This document shows positions 24,518 through 31,800 of a stretch of 64,000 nucleotides of DNA, piece after piece. The position numbers and the translations under genes are program-made. The stretch is taken from assembly GCF_039521325.1 (NCBI RefSeq), contig NZ_BAAACD010000033.1; one strand, written 5' to 3'. This DNA comes from Clostridium_X cadaveris. Lineage in GTDB: Bacteria > Bacillota > Clostridia > Clostridiales > Clostridiaceae. Position 1 is the stretch's first letter; the number at the start of each line of letters is the position of its first letter. The notes under the pieces are model-generated. The model saw only the letters and a list, made by a program, of their open reading frames with translations, had not been told where the DNA came from and did not search any database.

Positions 24518-25522
24518 ATGATGAGAGAATTTGAAATAGAGAGACAATTCAACATAAAAATAGAAAGTATAAAACCTTATAAAGGAGTATACTATCTGAA
24601 AACTGATAAGGGAGAGATGTGTTTAAAAAAGATAAACTATGGACCCCAAAAGCTTTTATTTGTATATGGTGCAAAAGAGCATTTGATAAATAATGGGTTT
24701 TCAAGTATAGATAGATACTACTTAAATACTGAGGGGGAACCTTATGCTTTAGTAAATGAAGATTTATATACTTTATCTCAATGGATTCAAGGTAGAGAAT
24801 GCGATTTCTATAATATTGAAGAGATAAAAAATGCAGCAAAGACTTTAGCAAATCTTCACCAAAGTTCCAAAGGATATGAACCTCCTGAAAATAGTAAGCT
24901 TAAAAGTGATTTAGATCGCTGGCCTCATCTTATGGAAAAAAGAGTAAAATCTTTAAGCAAAATGTGGGATATGGCTAGAAAGAAAAATAATAAGAGTAGT
25001 TATGATTTGGCTTATATAAAATCAATGGAGTTTTATAAGAATCTTGGTAATAGAGCTAAAAATGTGCTTTTAAGTTCTAAATATGAAGATATATGCATGA
25101 GGACAAATGAAGATAAGCTTTTCTGCCATCACGATTACACTTATCATAACATAATAATTGACGAAAACGAAAATTATAATGTTATAGATTTTGATTATTG
25201 CAAGAGAGAAGTGAGAAGTTACGATATAAATAATTTCATGGTGAAGGTTTTAAAGAGAAATGGATGGAGCATAGAGTATGCTAAAGCTATTTTAGATTCA
25301 TACAATGAGGTTAGTACACTAGAAGAAGATGAATATAGATTGATATTTGCATTCTTGTTATTCCCTCAAAGGTATTGGAGGCTCGCTAATAGATATTATT
25401 ATAATGAAGTCAACTGGGCACAAAATACTTTTATAAATAAGCTTGAAAAACTTATTGCAGAGCAGGATAAATACTTGAATTTTATCGAAGAATTTAAAAA
25501 AGAATATAATCAATCAGAGTAA
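24518..25522 (+). CDS. CotS-family spore coat protein 3 (kinase-like fold)
   Basis: 334 residues. MCLKKINYG strand lysine, catalytic loop HHDYTYHNIIID (about 205-216), metal site VIDFDYC, and conserved tail FPQRYWRLANRYYYNEVNW. All expected catalytic residues are present, as in CotS 1. Start taken as ATG 24518, eight bases after AAGGGGG. Followed by a 16-bp perfect inverted repeat that begins in the stop codon. Confidence 0.87.
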   Translation: MMREFEIERQFNIKIESIKPYKGVYYLKTDKGEMCLKKINYGPQKLLFVYGAKEHLINNGFSSIDRYYLNTEGEPYALVNEDLYTLSQWIQGRECDFYNIEEIKNAAKTLANLHQSSKGYEPPENSKLKSDLDRWPHLMEKRVKSLSKMWDMARKKNNKSSYDLAYIKSMEFYKNLGNRAKNVLLSSKYEDICMRTNEDKLFCHHDYTYHNIIIDENENYNVIDFDYCKREVRSYDINNFMVKVLKRNGWSIEYAKAILDSYNEVSTLEEDEYRLIFAFLLFPQRYWRLANRYYYNEVNWAQNTFINKLEKLIAEQDKYLNFIEEFKKEYNQSE

Positions 25523-25557
25523 TTTAAGGGTGTTGAAAAAATCAACACCCTTAAATT
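25521..25557 (+). terminator. Perfect 16-bp hairpin after CotS 3
   Basis: AATTTAAGGGTGTTGA (25521-25536) / TCAACACCCTTAAATT (25542-25557), loop of five As, starting inside the stop codon. The T run after it is poor, but stem strength suggests termination or 3'-end protection. Confidence 0.7.
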
Positions 25558-25621
25558 AATACTAAATATCATAAAAATGAAATATAAATATACATATAGT
25601 ATTTTAAAATAGGGGTAATTT

Positions 25622-25942
25622 ATGATAACAGCGATAGTAATTCCAACTCCAACAAGAGTTAAAAAAGTGGTTAGAGAATTTAATGTGAAAGAAAAAATTA
25701 GAAGCGAAGGGGTAAAACAAAGAATAATATTATACGGACTTATAAGTGGAGGAGTTGGAGTTGCGATTAAAAATCCTGTTCCAGCTAAACCAATTATGAT
25801 AGGAACTTTGATTTATTATGGATTAGCTTACGAAGTTATTATGAAATGGTATGATAAGTACGGCGATGACGAAGAATTGATGAATCTACTTAGGAATTAT
25901 GATTACAGTGCAGCAATCTCTGGAAGAAGAATATTCTTATAA
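25622..25942 (+). CDS. Hypothetical protein, small
   Basis: 106 residues, not recognised. A basic N-terminus (TPTRVKKVVREFNVKEKIRSEG) is followed by one or two moderately hydrophobic segments (IILYGLISGGVGVAI, IMIGTLIYYGLAYEVIM) and a charged tail. ATG with a GGGG site upstream; flanked by hairpins, so monocistronic. Its place between cotS and yabG suggests a sporulation-time protein, without direct evidence. Confidence 0.65.
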   Translation: MITAIVIPTPTRVKKVVREFNVKEKIRSEGVKQRIILYGLISGGVGVAIKNPVPAKPIMIGTLIYYGLAYEVIMKWYDKYGDDEELMNLLRNYDYSAAISGRRIFL

Positions 25943-25950
25943 GTTTGAGT

Positions 25951-25995
25951 GAAAGCAGTATTTTACTAAAAATAGTAAAGTGCTGCTTTTTATAT
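25951..25995 (+). terminator. Rho-independent terminator after the 106-residue gene
   Basis: AAAGCAGTATTTTACTA / TAGTAAAGTGCTGCTTTTT, imperfect stem with T run. Confidence 0.8.
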
Positions 25996-26043
25996 TATGT
26001 AAGTACAACATATTTATGGCAAGTGGCAAAGAAAAATTTAACG

Positions 26044-26052
26044 CATATTATA
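26044..26052 (+). promoter_or_regulatory. Possible sigma-K -10 element before yabG
   Basis: CATATTATA fits CATAnnnTA, 31 bases before the yabG ATG. No convincing AC -35 at 16-17 bases. yabG is sigma-K dependent in Bacillus subtilis. Confidence 0.4.
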
Positions 26053-26082
26053 TATAGAAATAGTTGAGAGAAGAGGTTTGTT

Positions 26083-26982
26083 ATGGACATAGGAGATTAT
26101 GTAGTTAGAAAATCATATGAAAAGGATATAACATTTAAAATAATTGATAAACGTGTAAATGAAGATGGAAAAGAAGTTTTTGTTTTAAAAGGGACAAATT
26201 TAAGAATAATTGCAGATTCGCCTATAGATGATTTAGAAGAAGTAAAACCAGACTATAGTGGAGAAAAAGATATAGTGTTTAACAATGCCGTAAATGACAC
26301 TATAAGAAAGATTGTGGCATATAGAGGGGGTGGTGAGGACATAGAGCCAGTAAAAAGAAAGAGGGCTCATAAGAGCCCTCACAGACTTATATCAGATGAA
26401 AATAAAAATGATCTTGTTTTCGGAAGGCCAGGCAAAATACTTCATATAGATGGAGATCCTGTTTATTTAGATAATTGCCTTAAAGTATACAAGCAACTTT
26501 CTTTAAATGCTGTTGGATTTGCTGTAAAGGAGCGAGAACAGCCAAGCAAAGTAATAGAACTAGTAAAGGAAGTAAAACCCGATATAGTTGTTTTAACAGG
26601 TCATGATGGTATGGCAAAAGATATTAAAGATTATATGGATGTAAACAATTATAGGAACTCAAAATTTTTTATTGAAGCTGTAACTGAATTAAGGAATTAC
26701 AATTCAAGTTATGATGAACTTGTAATTTTTGCTGGAGCATGTCAGTCATGTTATGAAAAGATTCTAGATGCTGGTGCTAATTTTGCATCAAGCCCTAATA
26801 GAGTGCTTATTCATTGCCTAGATCCTGTTTTTATATGTGAAAAGATAGCTTATACCAATATAGAAAAAGTATTGACTATACACGAAATATTAGAAAATAC
26901 TATAACGGGAATTAAGGGTGTTGGAGGACTTCAAACGAGAGGAAAATATAGAGAAGGATATCCTAAATCACCATATGCCTAG
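26083..26982 (+). CDS. yabG: Sporulation-specific protease YabG
   Basis: 299 residues. N-terminal MDIGDYVVRKSYEKDITFKI domain, then the catalytic domain with HIDGDPVYLDNCLKVYKQL, VVLTGHDGM and FAGACQSCYEKIL. YabG trims coat proteins in the mother cell, and in C. difficile also affects germination proteins. It is directly before veg, the same order as in Bacillus subtilis. Followed by a strong terminator. Confidence 0.95.
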   Translation: MDIGDYVVRKSYEKDITFKIIDKRVNEDGKEVFVLKGTNLRIIADSPIDDLEEVKPDYSGEKDIVFNNAVNDTIRKIVAYRGGGEDIEPVKRKRAHKSPHRLISDENKNDLVFGRPGKILHIDGDPVYLDNCLKVYKQLSLNAVGFAVKEREQPSKVIELVKEVKPDIVVLTGHDGMAKDIKDYMDVNNYRNSKFFIEAVTELRNYNSSYDELVIFAGACQSCYEKILDAGANFASSPNRVLIHCLDPVFICEKIAYTNIEKVLTIHEILENTITGIKGVGGLQTRGKYREGYPKSPYA

Positions 26983-27020
26983 AAAAATCCCCTAAAATAT
27001 AATTTGGGGGATTTTTTTCT
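26983..27020 (+). terminator. Rho-independent terminator after yabG
   Basis: AAAAATCCCC / GGGGGATTTTTTT stem with T run. Confidence 0.9.
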
Positions 27021-27201
27021 TTATATAGAAGTTATATTAAATTTTAATAGTAAACTTTAGAGATGTTTACAAATAAATATTGAAAATATACATATAATTT
27101 AAGAAAAATGTTAATAATATAATCAAATAGTAAAAAAACTTTTGTTAACATTTTTTTAACATTGACAAATTGCAATTATCAGTGGTAAAATAATAAGTTT
27201 A

Positions 27202-27230
27202 TTGACATAAAGGGGTAATAGTAGTATAAT
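27202..27230 (+). promoter_or_regulatory. Consensus vegetative promoter of veg
   Basis: TTGACA (27202-27207), exactly 17 bases, TATAAT (27225-27230): a full sigma-A consensus match just before veg, as with the well-known strong veg promoter of Bacillus subtilis. Confidence 0.92.
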
Positions 27231-27255
27231 ATAAAAGAGGAAAGAGGGTGTTTAT

Positions 27256-27492
27256 ATGGAAAAATTTAAAACTCTTGCTTCCATTAAAAAAGACATAGAA
27301 AACCATGTAGGCGAAAGAGTTACATTAAAGGCTAATGGTGGAAGAAGAAAAATACTCGTTAATAGCGGAGTGCTTGAGAGTACTTATCAAAGTATATTTG
27401 TTATTAGACTAGACAGTGACACCCAAAGGAAAGTGACATATAGTTATTCTGACGTACTAACTAAGACAGTGCAGATAGTATTTGCAGGATAG
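27256..27492 (+). CDS. veg: Veg family protein
   Basis: 78 residues, full length. Matches Veg by FKTLASIKKDIENHVGERVT and the basic KANGGRRKI segment. In Bacillus subtilis Veg stimulates biofilm formation and is very highly transcribed; here too a perfect promoter and a strong ribosome site (AAAGAGGGTG) precede it. Confidence 0.93.
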   Translation: MEKFKTLASIKKDIENHVGERVTLKANGGRRKILVNSGVLESTYQSIFVIRLDSDTQRKVTYSYSDVLTKTVQIVFAG

Positions 27493-27570
27493 TAAAATAA
27501 AATTAATAAGAAGGACTTAGGGCTTTTTTATTTTAAGACTTTATGATAAAAGACAAGAGTTTATTAAATG

Positions 27571-27625
27571 AACCCTGAAAGATGAAAACTTGTAAAAGAA
27601 GTTTGTCTTTCAGGGTTATTTTTCT
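27571..27625 (+). terminator. Rho-independent terminator between veg and the hydroxyacid dehydrogenase
   Basis: AACCCTGAAAGA (27571-27582) / TCTTTCAGGGTT (27606-27617) with an inner AAACTT/AAGTTT pairing, then ATTTTTC. Confidence 0.85.
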
Positions 27626-27695
27626 ATAGAATGATAATATAGCATTTATAGAATATGATAAAACACGATTTGAATAAAGAGAAAAAATTAAAATA

Positions 27696-27724
27696 TTGAC
27701 ATAAATACAACTAGACTATATATT
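27696..27724 (+). promoter_or_regulatory. Vegetative promoter of the D-2-hydroxyacid dehydrogenase
   Basis: TTGACA (27696-27701), 17 bases, TATATT (27719-27724). Confidence 0.8.
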
Positions 27725-27758
27725 GAATGTGAAATTATTATAAGAGGAGTGGAAGTTG

Positions 27759-28745
27759 ATGAAAGTATTAGCATACTGTGTAAGACCAGATGAGGTTAGT
27801 AGTTTTGAAAAATTCTCTGTTAAATATAATCATGAAGTTAAAATATTAAAGGAATCCTTCGCACCATCAACTGCAGCTTTAGCAGAAGGATATGATGCTA
27901 TTTGTATACTAGGCAACTGTACAGCAAATAGAAAAGCTATTGAAATCATTTCAAAGTTTGGAATAAAATATTTAGCTACTCGTTCTGCAGGCTTTAATAA
28001 TATAGATTTAGAAGCAGCTAAGGAATTTGGAGTTAATGTATCTAATGTTCCTGCATATTCCCCAAATGCAGTTGGAGAATTTGCAGTTGGAGTTACTCTT
28101 TGCTTAGCAAGAAATTTTAGACAAGCATTTAGGAGAGTAGATGCTCAAGATTTTTCCTTGGAAGGATTAATAGGGTTTGAGTTAAGAAATAAAACTATTG
28201 GATTTATAGGGACAGGAAAAATAGGGCAGACAGCAATTAAAGCTTTCAGTGGATTTGGATGTAAAATGATAGGATATGATTTATATCCAAATGAAAATGC
28301 TATGAAGTATTTAGAGTATAGGACTTTAGATGAGGTTTTAGCTGAAGCTGATGTAATATCTCTACATTGTCCATTAACGGATGATAACTATCATATGATA
28401 AATGCTGAAAGTATAGCTAAGATGAAGGAAGGAGTAATTTTAATAAACACTTCAAGAGGACAATTGATGGACACAAGAGCTTTGATAGATGGAATTAAGA
28501 GTAAGAAAATTGGCGGAGTTGCCACAGATGTTTATGAATATGAATATGGAATATTCCATCACAATCATCAAAATAGAATAATAACAGATGAAACTCTATT
28601 AACATTAAAGTCTTTCCCTAATGTAATAGTTACACCACATTATGGATTCTATACAGATGAAGCAGTTGCAAACATGGTTGAATACTCATTACAAAACTTA
28701 TATGATTATGAAACTAAAAATGATTGCAAAAATAAATTAGTGTAA
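27759..28745 (+). CDS. D-2-hydroxyacid dehydrogenase (D-lactate / 2-hydroxyisocaproate type)
   Basis: 328 residues. NAD-binding motif GFIGTGKIGQ (about 148-157), catalytic Arg in NTSRGQL, Glu in VYEYEYG and His in TPHYGFYT: the full D-isomer-specific set. Closest known relatives by memory are LdhA of C. difficile and phenyllactate dehydrogenase of C. sporogenes, which reduce 2-oxoacids in Stickland metabolism of leucine or aromatic amino acids. D-lactate is the other likely product. ATG at 27759 with AGGAG upstream (TTG one codon earlier possible). Own promoter. Confidence 0.88.
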   Translation: MKVLAYCVRPDEVSSFEKFSVKYNHEVKILKESFAPSTAALAEGYDAICILGNCTANRKAIEIISKFGIKYLATRSAGFNNIDLEAAKEFGVNVSNVPAYSPNAVGEFAVGVTLCLARNFRQAFRRVDAQDFSLEGLIGFELRNKTIGFIGTGKIGQTAIKAFSGFGCKMIGYDLYPNENAMKYLEYRTLDEVLAEADVISLHCPLTDDNYHMINAESIAKMKEGVILINTSRGQLMDTRALIDGIKSKKIGGVATDVYEYEYGIFHHNHQNRIITDETLLTLKSFPNVIVTPHYGFYTDEAVANMVEYSLQNLYDYETKNDCKNKLV

Positions 28746-28828
28746 CTAGGGGGATAGCAAGCCGACTAGTTGAGAAACTTAAAAAGAAAACATCATAGTA
28801 AAAGATAAAAAGTATATAGGTATGGATG

Positions 28829-28866
28829 GTTTTGTTAGAATATCGACAAACGATATGGAACAAAAC
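28829..28866 (+). other. Two-part hairpin downstream of the dehydrogenase gene
   Basis: GTTTTGTT (28829-28836) / AACAAAAC (28859-28866) outside and ATATCG (28840-28845) / CGATAT (28851-28856) inside, with symmetric 3- and 2-base internal loop sides. The inner part on the minus strand reads TTTGTCGAT, close to a Spo0A box. Confidence 0.6.
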
Positions 28867-28922
28867 AACATAATTATATAGAGAAGAAAAGCATTTTTAA
28901 ATTAGAATTATATAAATAGTGT

Positions 28923-28956
28923 AAAAAGGAATCAGTTCTAAACTGATTCCTTTTTG
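28923..28956 (+). terminator. Strong rho-independent terminator
   Basis: AAAAAGGAATCAGTT (28923-28937) / AACTGATTCCTTTTT with a three-base loop and T run. Confidence 0.9.
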
Positions 28957-28988
28957 TATATATATAAATTATAAAGATAAAACTGTCG

Positions 28989-28997
28989 TTTGTCGAA
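28989..28997 (+). promoter_or_regulatory. Spo0A-box-like sequence
   Basis: TTTGTCGAA matches the 0A-box core TGTCGAA; a partial copy (TGTCGTT) abuts it at 28984-28990. It lies about 270 bases before sipL. Short motif, so chance cannot be excluded. Confidence 0.45.
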
Positions 28998-29265
28998 AAA
29001 TAAAAAAAGGAAAGATGGCAAAAATCCATCTCCCAACTATGGTGTAAAAGGGTACTGCGAATTTATGAGAGGTTATGTATGTAATAACCATAATTTATAA
29101 TAAGCTATAATTTGGCAAATGTCAACAAAATAATTGATAATTTATAAAAAATATAAAAAATAGAAAATTACCTCAAAAAAAATTCTTTTTATTTTTTATA
29201 TAAAGTGTCATAAATAAACTGAAAATTATATATATATTAAATAGGTATTTTATGGGAGGGATATT

Positions 29266-30831
29266 ATGGCAGAGATAGAAGTTTTAAAAGAAAACATAGA
29301 ATATGAACAAATGCTTGGGGAAGGTTCTTGTGATACAGTAGTTAGAGGAGAATATTTGATTCCTGATACTCATCCTGATATAGAGGAAGTTTTAATGCTT
29401 GACGTCAAACCGGTTGTTACAGAAAAGGAACTTCTACAAGACAGGATTTATGTTGAAGGAACATTGGAATACAATATTCTCTACTTAGCTAAAGAAGATG
29501 AAGGTATGGGGGTTCATAGTTTAAACTACAATGATAAGTTTTCAAATTACATCGATATAGAAGGTGCAGATGGAAGACTAAATGGAGATGTTAACTGTGA
29601 AATCGAACATATAGATTGCAATATAATCAATGAAAGGAAAATAGAAATAGAAGGCATCTTAAATGTTTCAGGAGAAGTTTATAAAAATTACAATGTAGAC
29701 ATAATAAGAGATATAGATGCATCTAACAATATACAAATGCTTAAGAAACCAACTACAGTAGATAAGATGGTTGGTATTATAGAAGAAGAACTAGAAGGAA
29801 AATCTACAGTGAAAATCTCAATGGATAAGCCACAAGTAGGCAAGGCATTAAAGACTAATGTATATCTTCATAAATGTGAAGTTGTGCTAAATGAAGGAAA
29901 GGCTAGCATATCAGCTTTTGCAAAAGTACAAATGCTATATAGAGGCATGGACAGCAAAGATATAGTTTTAGCAGAAGAGGATATATACATGTCTAAGGAG
30001 GTTGTCAGAGAAGATATAGGAATAAATATGAAGAGCATAACCAATTGTGCTATAAATGATGTAGACATTTCTATTAAACAAGATGACTTAGGAGAAAATA
30101 GAATATTAGAAATAGAAGTAAAAGCTTCTGTTGATGTTAAGCTTATGAATAAAGAACAGTATGACGTTATAGAAGACGCATACAGTCCTAATAATGTAAT
30201 TGAATTAAATAAAGAAACTTATGATCTTAACGTACTCCATGGAATGAATGAAATGGATATAATAGTTAAAGAGAATATTCAAATTCCATCAGAAAAACCT
30301 ATGCCTATCCAATGCATTATGAGCAAGGGGGATGTGGTTGTAACTGATAAAAAGCTTGTTGAAGATAAAGTTGTTGTAGAAGGAATAGTTAAAGTTAATG
30401 TTATTTATAGAGCTAAAGACGAAGAAAAACCTATATATACAGTTGGTGACGAGCTTCCATTTACAGCAACTATAGACATTGCAGGCACAAAGATAGATAT
30501 GATTGGACAGGTAAAAGCTAATTTAGAAAGTATCGATGCAATAGTAGAAGCTGATACAATTGCAGTTAAAGCTGTAGTTCATTTATGGTCTAAGGTTAGT
30601 TACAATCAATCAAAAGACTTTATGACATCTTTAGATAAATCAGAAGAAAATCCTCCAAGTAAAAAAGCAAGTATAACTATTTATGTAGTTCAAAAAGGTG
30701 ATACGCTTTGGAATATAGCAAAGAGATATTATACAACAATAGAAGAACTTGTAAATGTAAATGATATAAAAGATCCTAACGTAATCAAAGTTGGAGACAA
30801 GATTTTGATTCCTGGAAGAGCAAGAATTTAA
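29266..30831 (+). CDS. sipL: SipL: SPOCS/DUF3794 and LysM spore coat morphogenetic protein
   Basis: 521 residues. Repeated DUF3794/SPOCS-type regions run through about residues 30-460 (LIPDTHPDIEEVL, VVVEGIVKVNVIYRAKDEE). A C-terminal LysM domain (YVVQKGDTLWNIAKRYYTTI to VGDKILIPG, about 474-517) follows. This is the architecture of SipL of C. difficile, which binds SpoIVA through the LysM domain to attach the coat, replacing Bacillus SpoVID. Good GGGAGGG ribosome site. Lies upstream of ispE, as I recall from other clostridia. Confidence 0.9.
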   Translation: MAEIEVLKENIEYEQMLGEGSCDTVVRGEYLIPDTHPDIEEVLMLDVKPVVTEKELLQDRIYVEGTLEYNILYLAKEDEGMGVHSLNYNDKFSNYIDIEGADGRLNGDVNCEIEHIDCNIINERKIEIEGILNVSGEVYKNYNVDIIRDIDASNNIQMLKKPTTVDKMVGIIEEELEGKSTVKISMDKPQVGKALKTNVYLHKCEVVLNEGKASISAFAKVQMLYRGMDSKDIVLAEEDIYMSKEVVREDIGINMKSITNCAINDVDISIKQDDLGENRILEIEVKASVDVKLMNKEQYDVIEDAYSPNNVIELNKETYDLNVLHGMNEMDIIVKENIQIPSEKPMPIQCIMSKGDVVVTDKKLVEDKVVVEGIVKVNVIYRAKDEEKPIYTVGDELPFTATIDIAGTKIDMIGQVKANLESIDAIVEADTIAVKAVVHLWSKVSYNQSKDFMTSLDKSEENPPSKKASITIYVVQKGDTLWNIAKRYYTTIEELVNVNDIKDPNVIKVGDKILIPGRARI

Positions 30832-30845
30832 TAGAAAATATAAAA

Positions 30846-30884
30846 AAATTACTATGTCTTATTAAGGCATAGTAATTTTTTGTG
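30846..30884 (+). terminator. Rho-independent terminator after sipL
   Basis: AAATTACTATG / CATAGTAATTTTTT with short inner pairing and T run. Confidence 0.9.
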
Positions 30885-30969
30885 AAATAAAATGGATTAC
30901 ATATTAAGTGTATATTTACAACTTTATTGGTTAAAAATATAGTATACAAGTGTAAAAGGTGGTTATTAA

Positions 30970-31800
30970 ATGGAAAAAGTCAAAGAGCGATTAATCATAA
31001 TAGGAGGAGCTGAGGACAAAAAAGGAAATAAAGAAATTTTAAGAGAAGTTTGCAACGCTATTGATAAATCGAAGGATGAGCTTGTAATAGCAACTATAGC
31101 TACCGAAACACCAAAGGAAGCAGGCAACAAATATAAAAGGATATTTAGGGAACTTGGAGTCTCAAATATAAGTATATTGTACGTCCCTAGCAGAGAGGAA
31201 TGTCATAGCAAAGAAGCAGTAGAAATCATAAGAAAGGCTTCTTTAGTGTTTTTCACTGGTGGTGATCAATTGCGTATTACTAGTATTCTAGGTGGAACAC
31301 CTCTACATAAAGAACTTATTGAAAGTTATGAAAGAGGATGTATTTTTGTAGGTACATCTGCAGGAGCTTCAGTTGTAAGCTCTACTATGATAGTAAATGG
31401 ACCAGATGATGAGTCTCCAAAGAAATGTACTTTAAAAATGGCACCTGGATTAGGTCTTATTTCAAAAGTTATAATAGACCAACATTTTGCTCAAAGAGGC
31501 AGAATAGGCAGGCTTTTGGTAGGTGTGGCAGAGAATCCTGAAATATTAGGGATAGGAATAGATGAGGATACAGCTATTATAGTAGACAGCGAAAACAAGT
31601 TTAGAGTCAAAGGGTCGGGTGCGGTTTATGTAATTGACGGAAGAAATCTCTCTTACTCGAATGTGTCTGAACAGCATCAAAATGAGCTTCTAAGTTTATT
31701 TGATGTGAGAATGCATGTATTAAAAGAGGGAGATGGCTTTGACCTCAACACAGGAAGGCCGCTAGAGGAGGAATTTCTTAATGAAAATAACGAGTTATAA
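30970..31800 (+). CDS. cphB: Cyanophycinase
   Basis: 276 residues. Peptidase S51 family: FTGGDQLRI, and nucleophile elbow GTSAGAS with Ser130. IIDQHFAQRGRIGRL also fits cyanophycinases. It hydrolyses the Asp-Arg polymer cyanophycin to beta-Asp-Arg dipeptides. The end overlaps the start of cphA by 20 bases. Own AAGGTGG site. Confidence 0.92.
   Translation: MEKVKERLIIIGGAEDKKGNKEILREVCNAIDKSKDELVIATIATETPKEAGNKYKRIFRELGVSNISILYVPSREECHSKEAVEIIRKASLVFFTGGDQLRITSILGGTPLHKELIESYERGCIFVGTSAGASVVSSTMIVNGPDDESPKKCTLKMAPGLGLISKVIIDQHFAQRGRIGRLLVGVAENPEILGIGIDEDTAIIVDSENKFRVKGSGAVYVIDGRNLSYSNVSEQHQNELLSLFDVRMHVLKEGDGFDLNTGRPLEEEFLNENNEL

Larger units (their letters stand above)
28746..29265 (+). other. 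520-base gene-free region with hairpins and Spo0A-box-like sites
   Basis: No credible reading frame. Contains a two-part hairpin (28829-28866), a strong terminator (28923-28955), a TTTGTCGAA sequence (28989-28997) and a loosely structured stretch at about 29005-29105 with small stems (GATGG/CCATC, GGTTAT/ATAACC). The 170 bases after the dehydrogenase gene could be a 3'-UTR or small RNA. Confidence 0.6.

Noticed and set aside
19187..25522. Capsule or wall polysaccharide cluster
   Set aside because: The glycosyltransferases are paired with CotS-type coat proteins and late sporulation promoter matches; no polymerase, flippase or chain-length genes are present.
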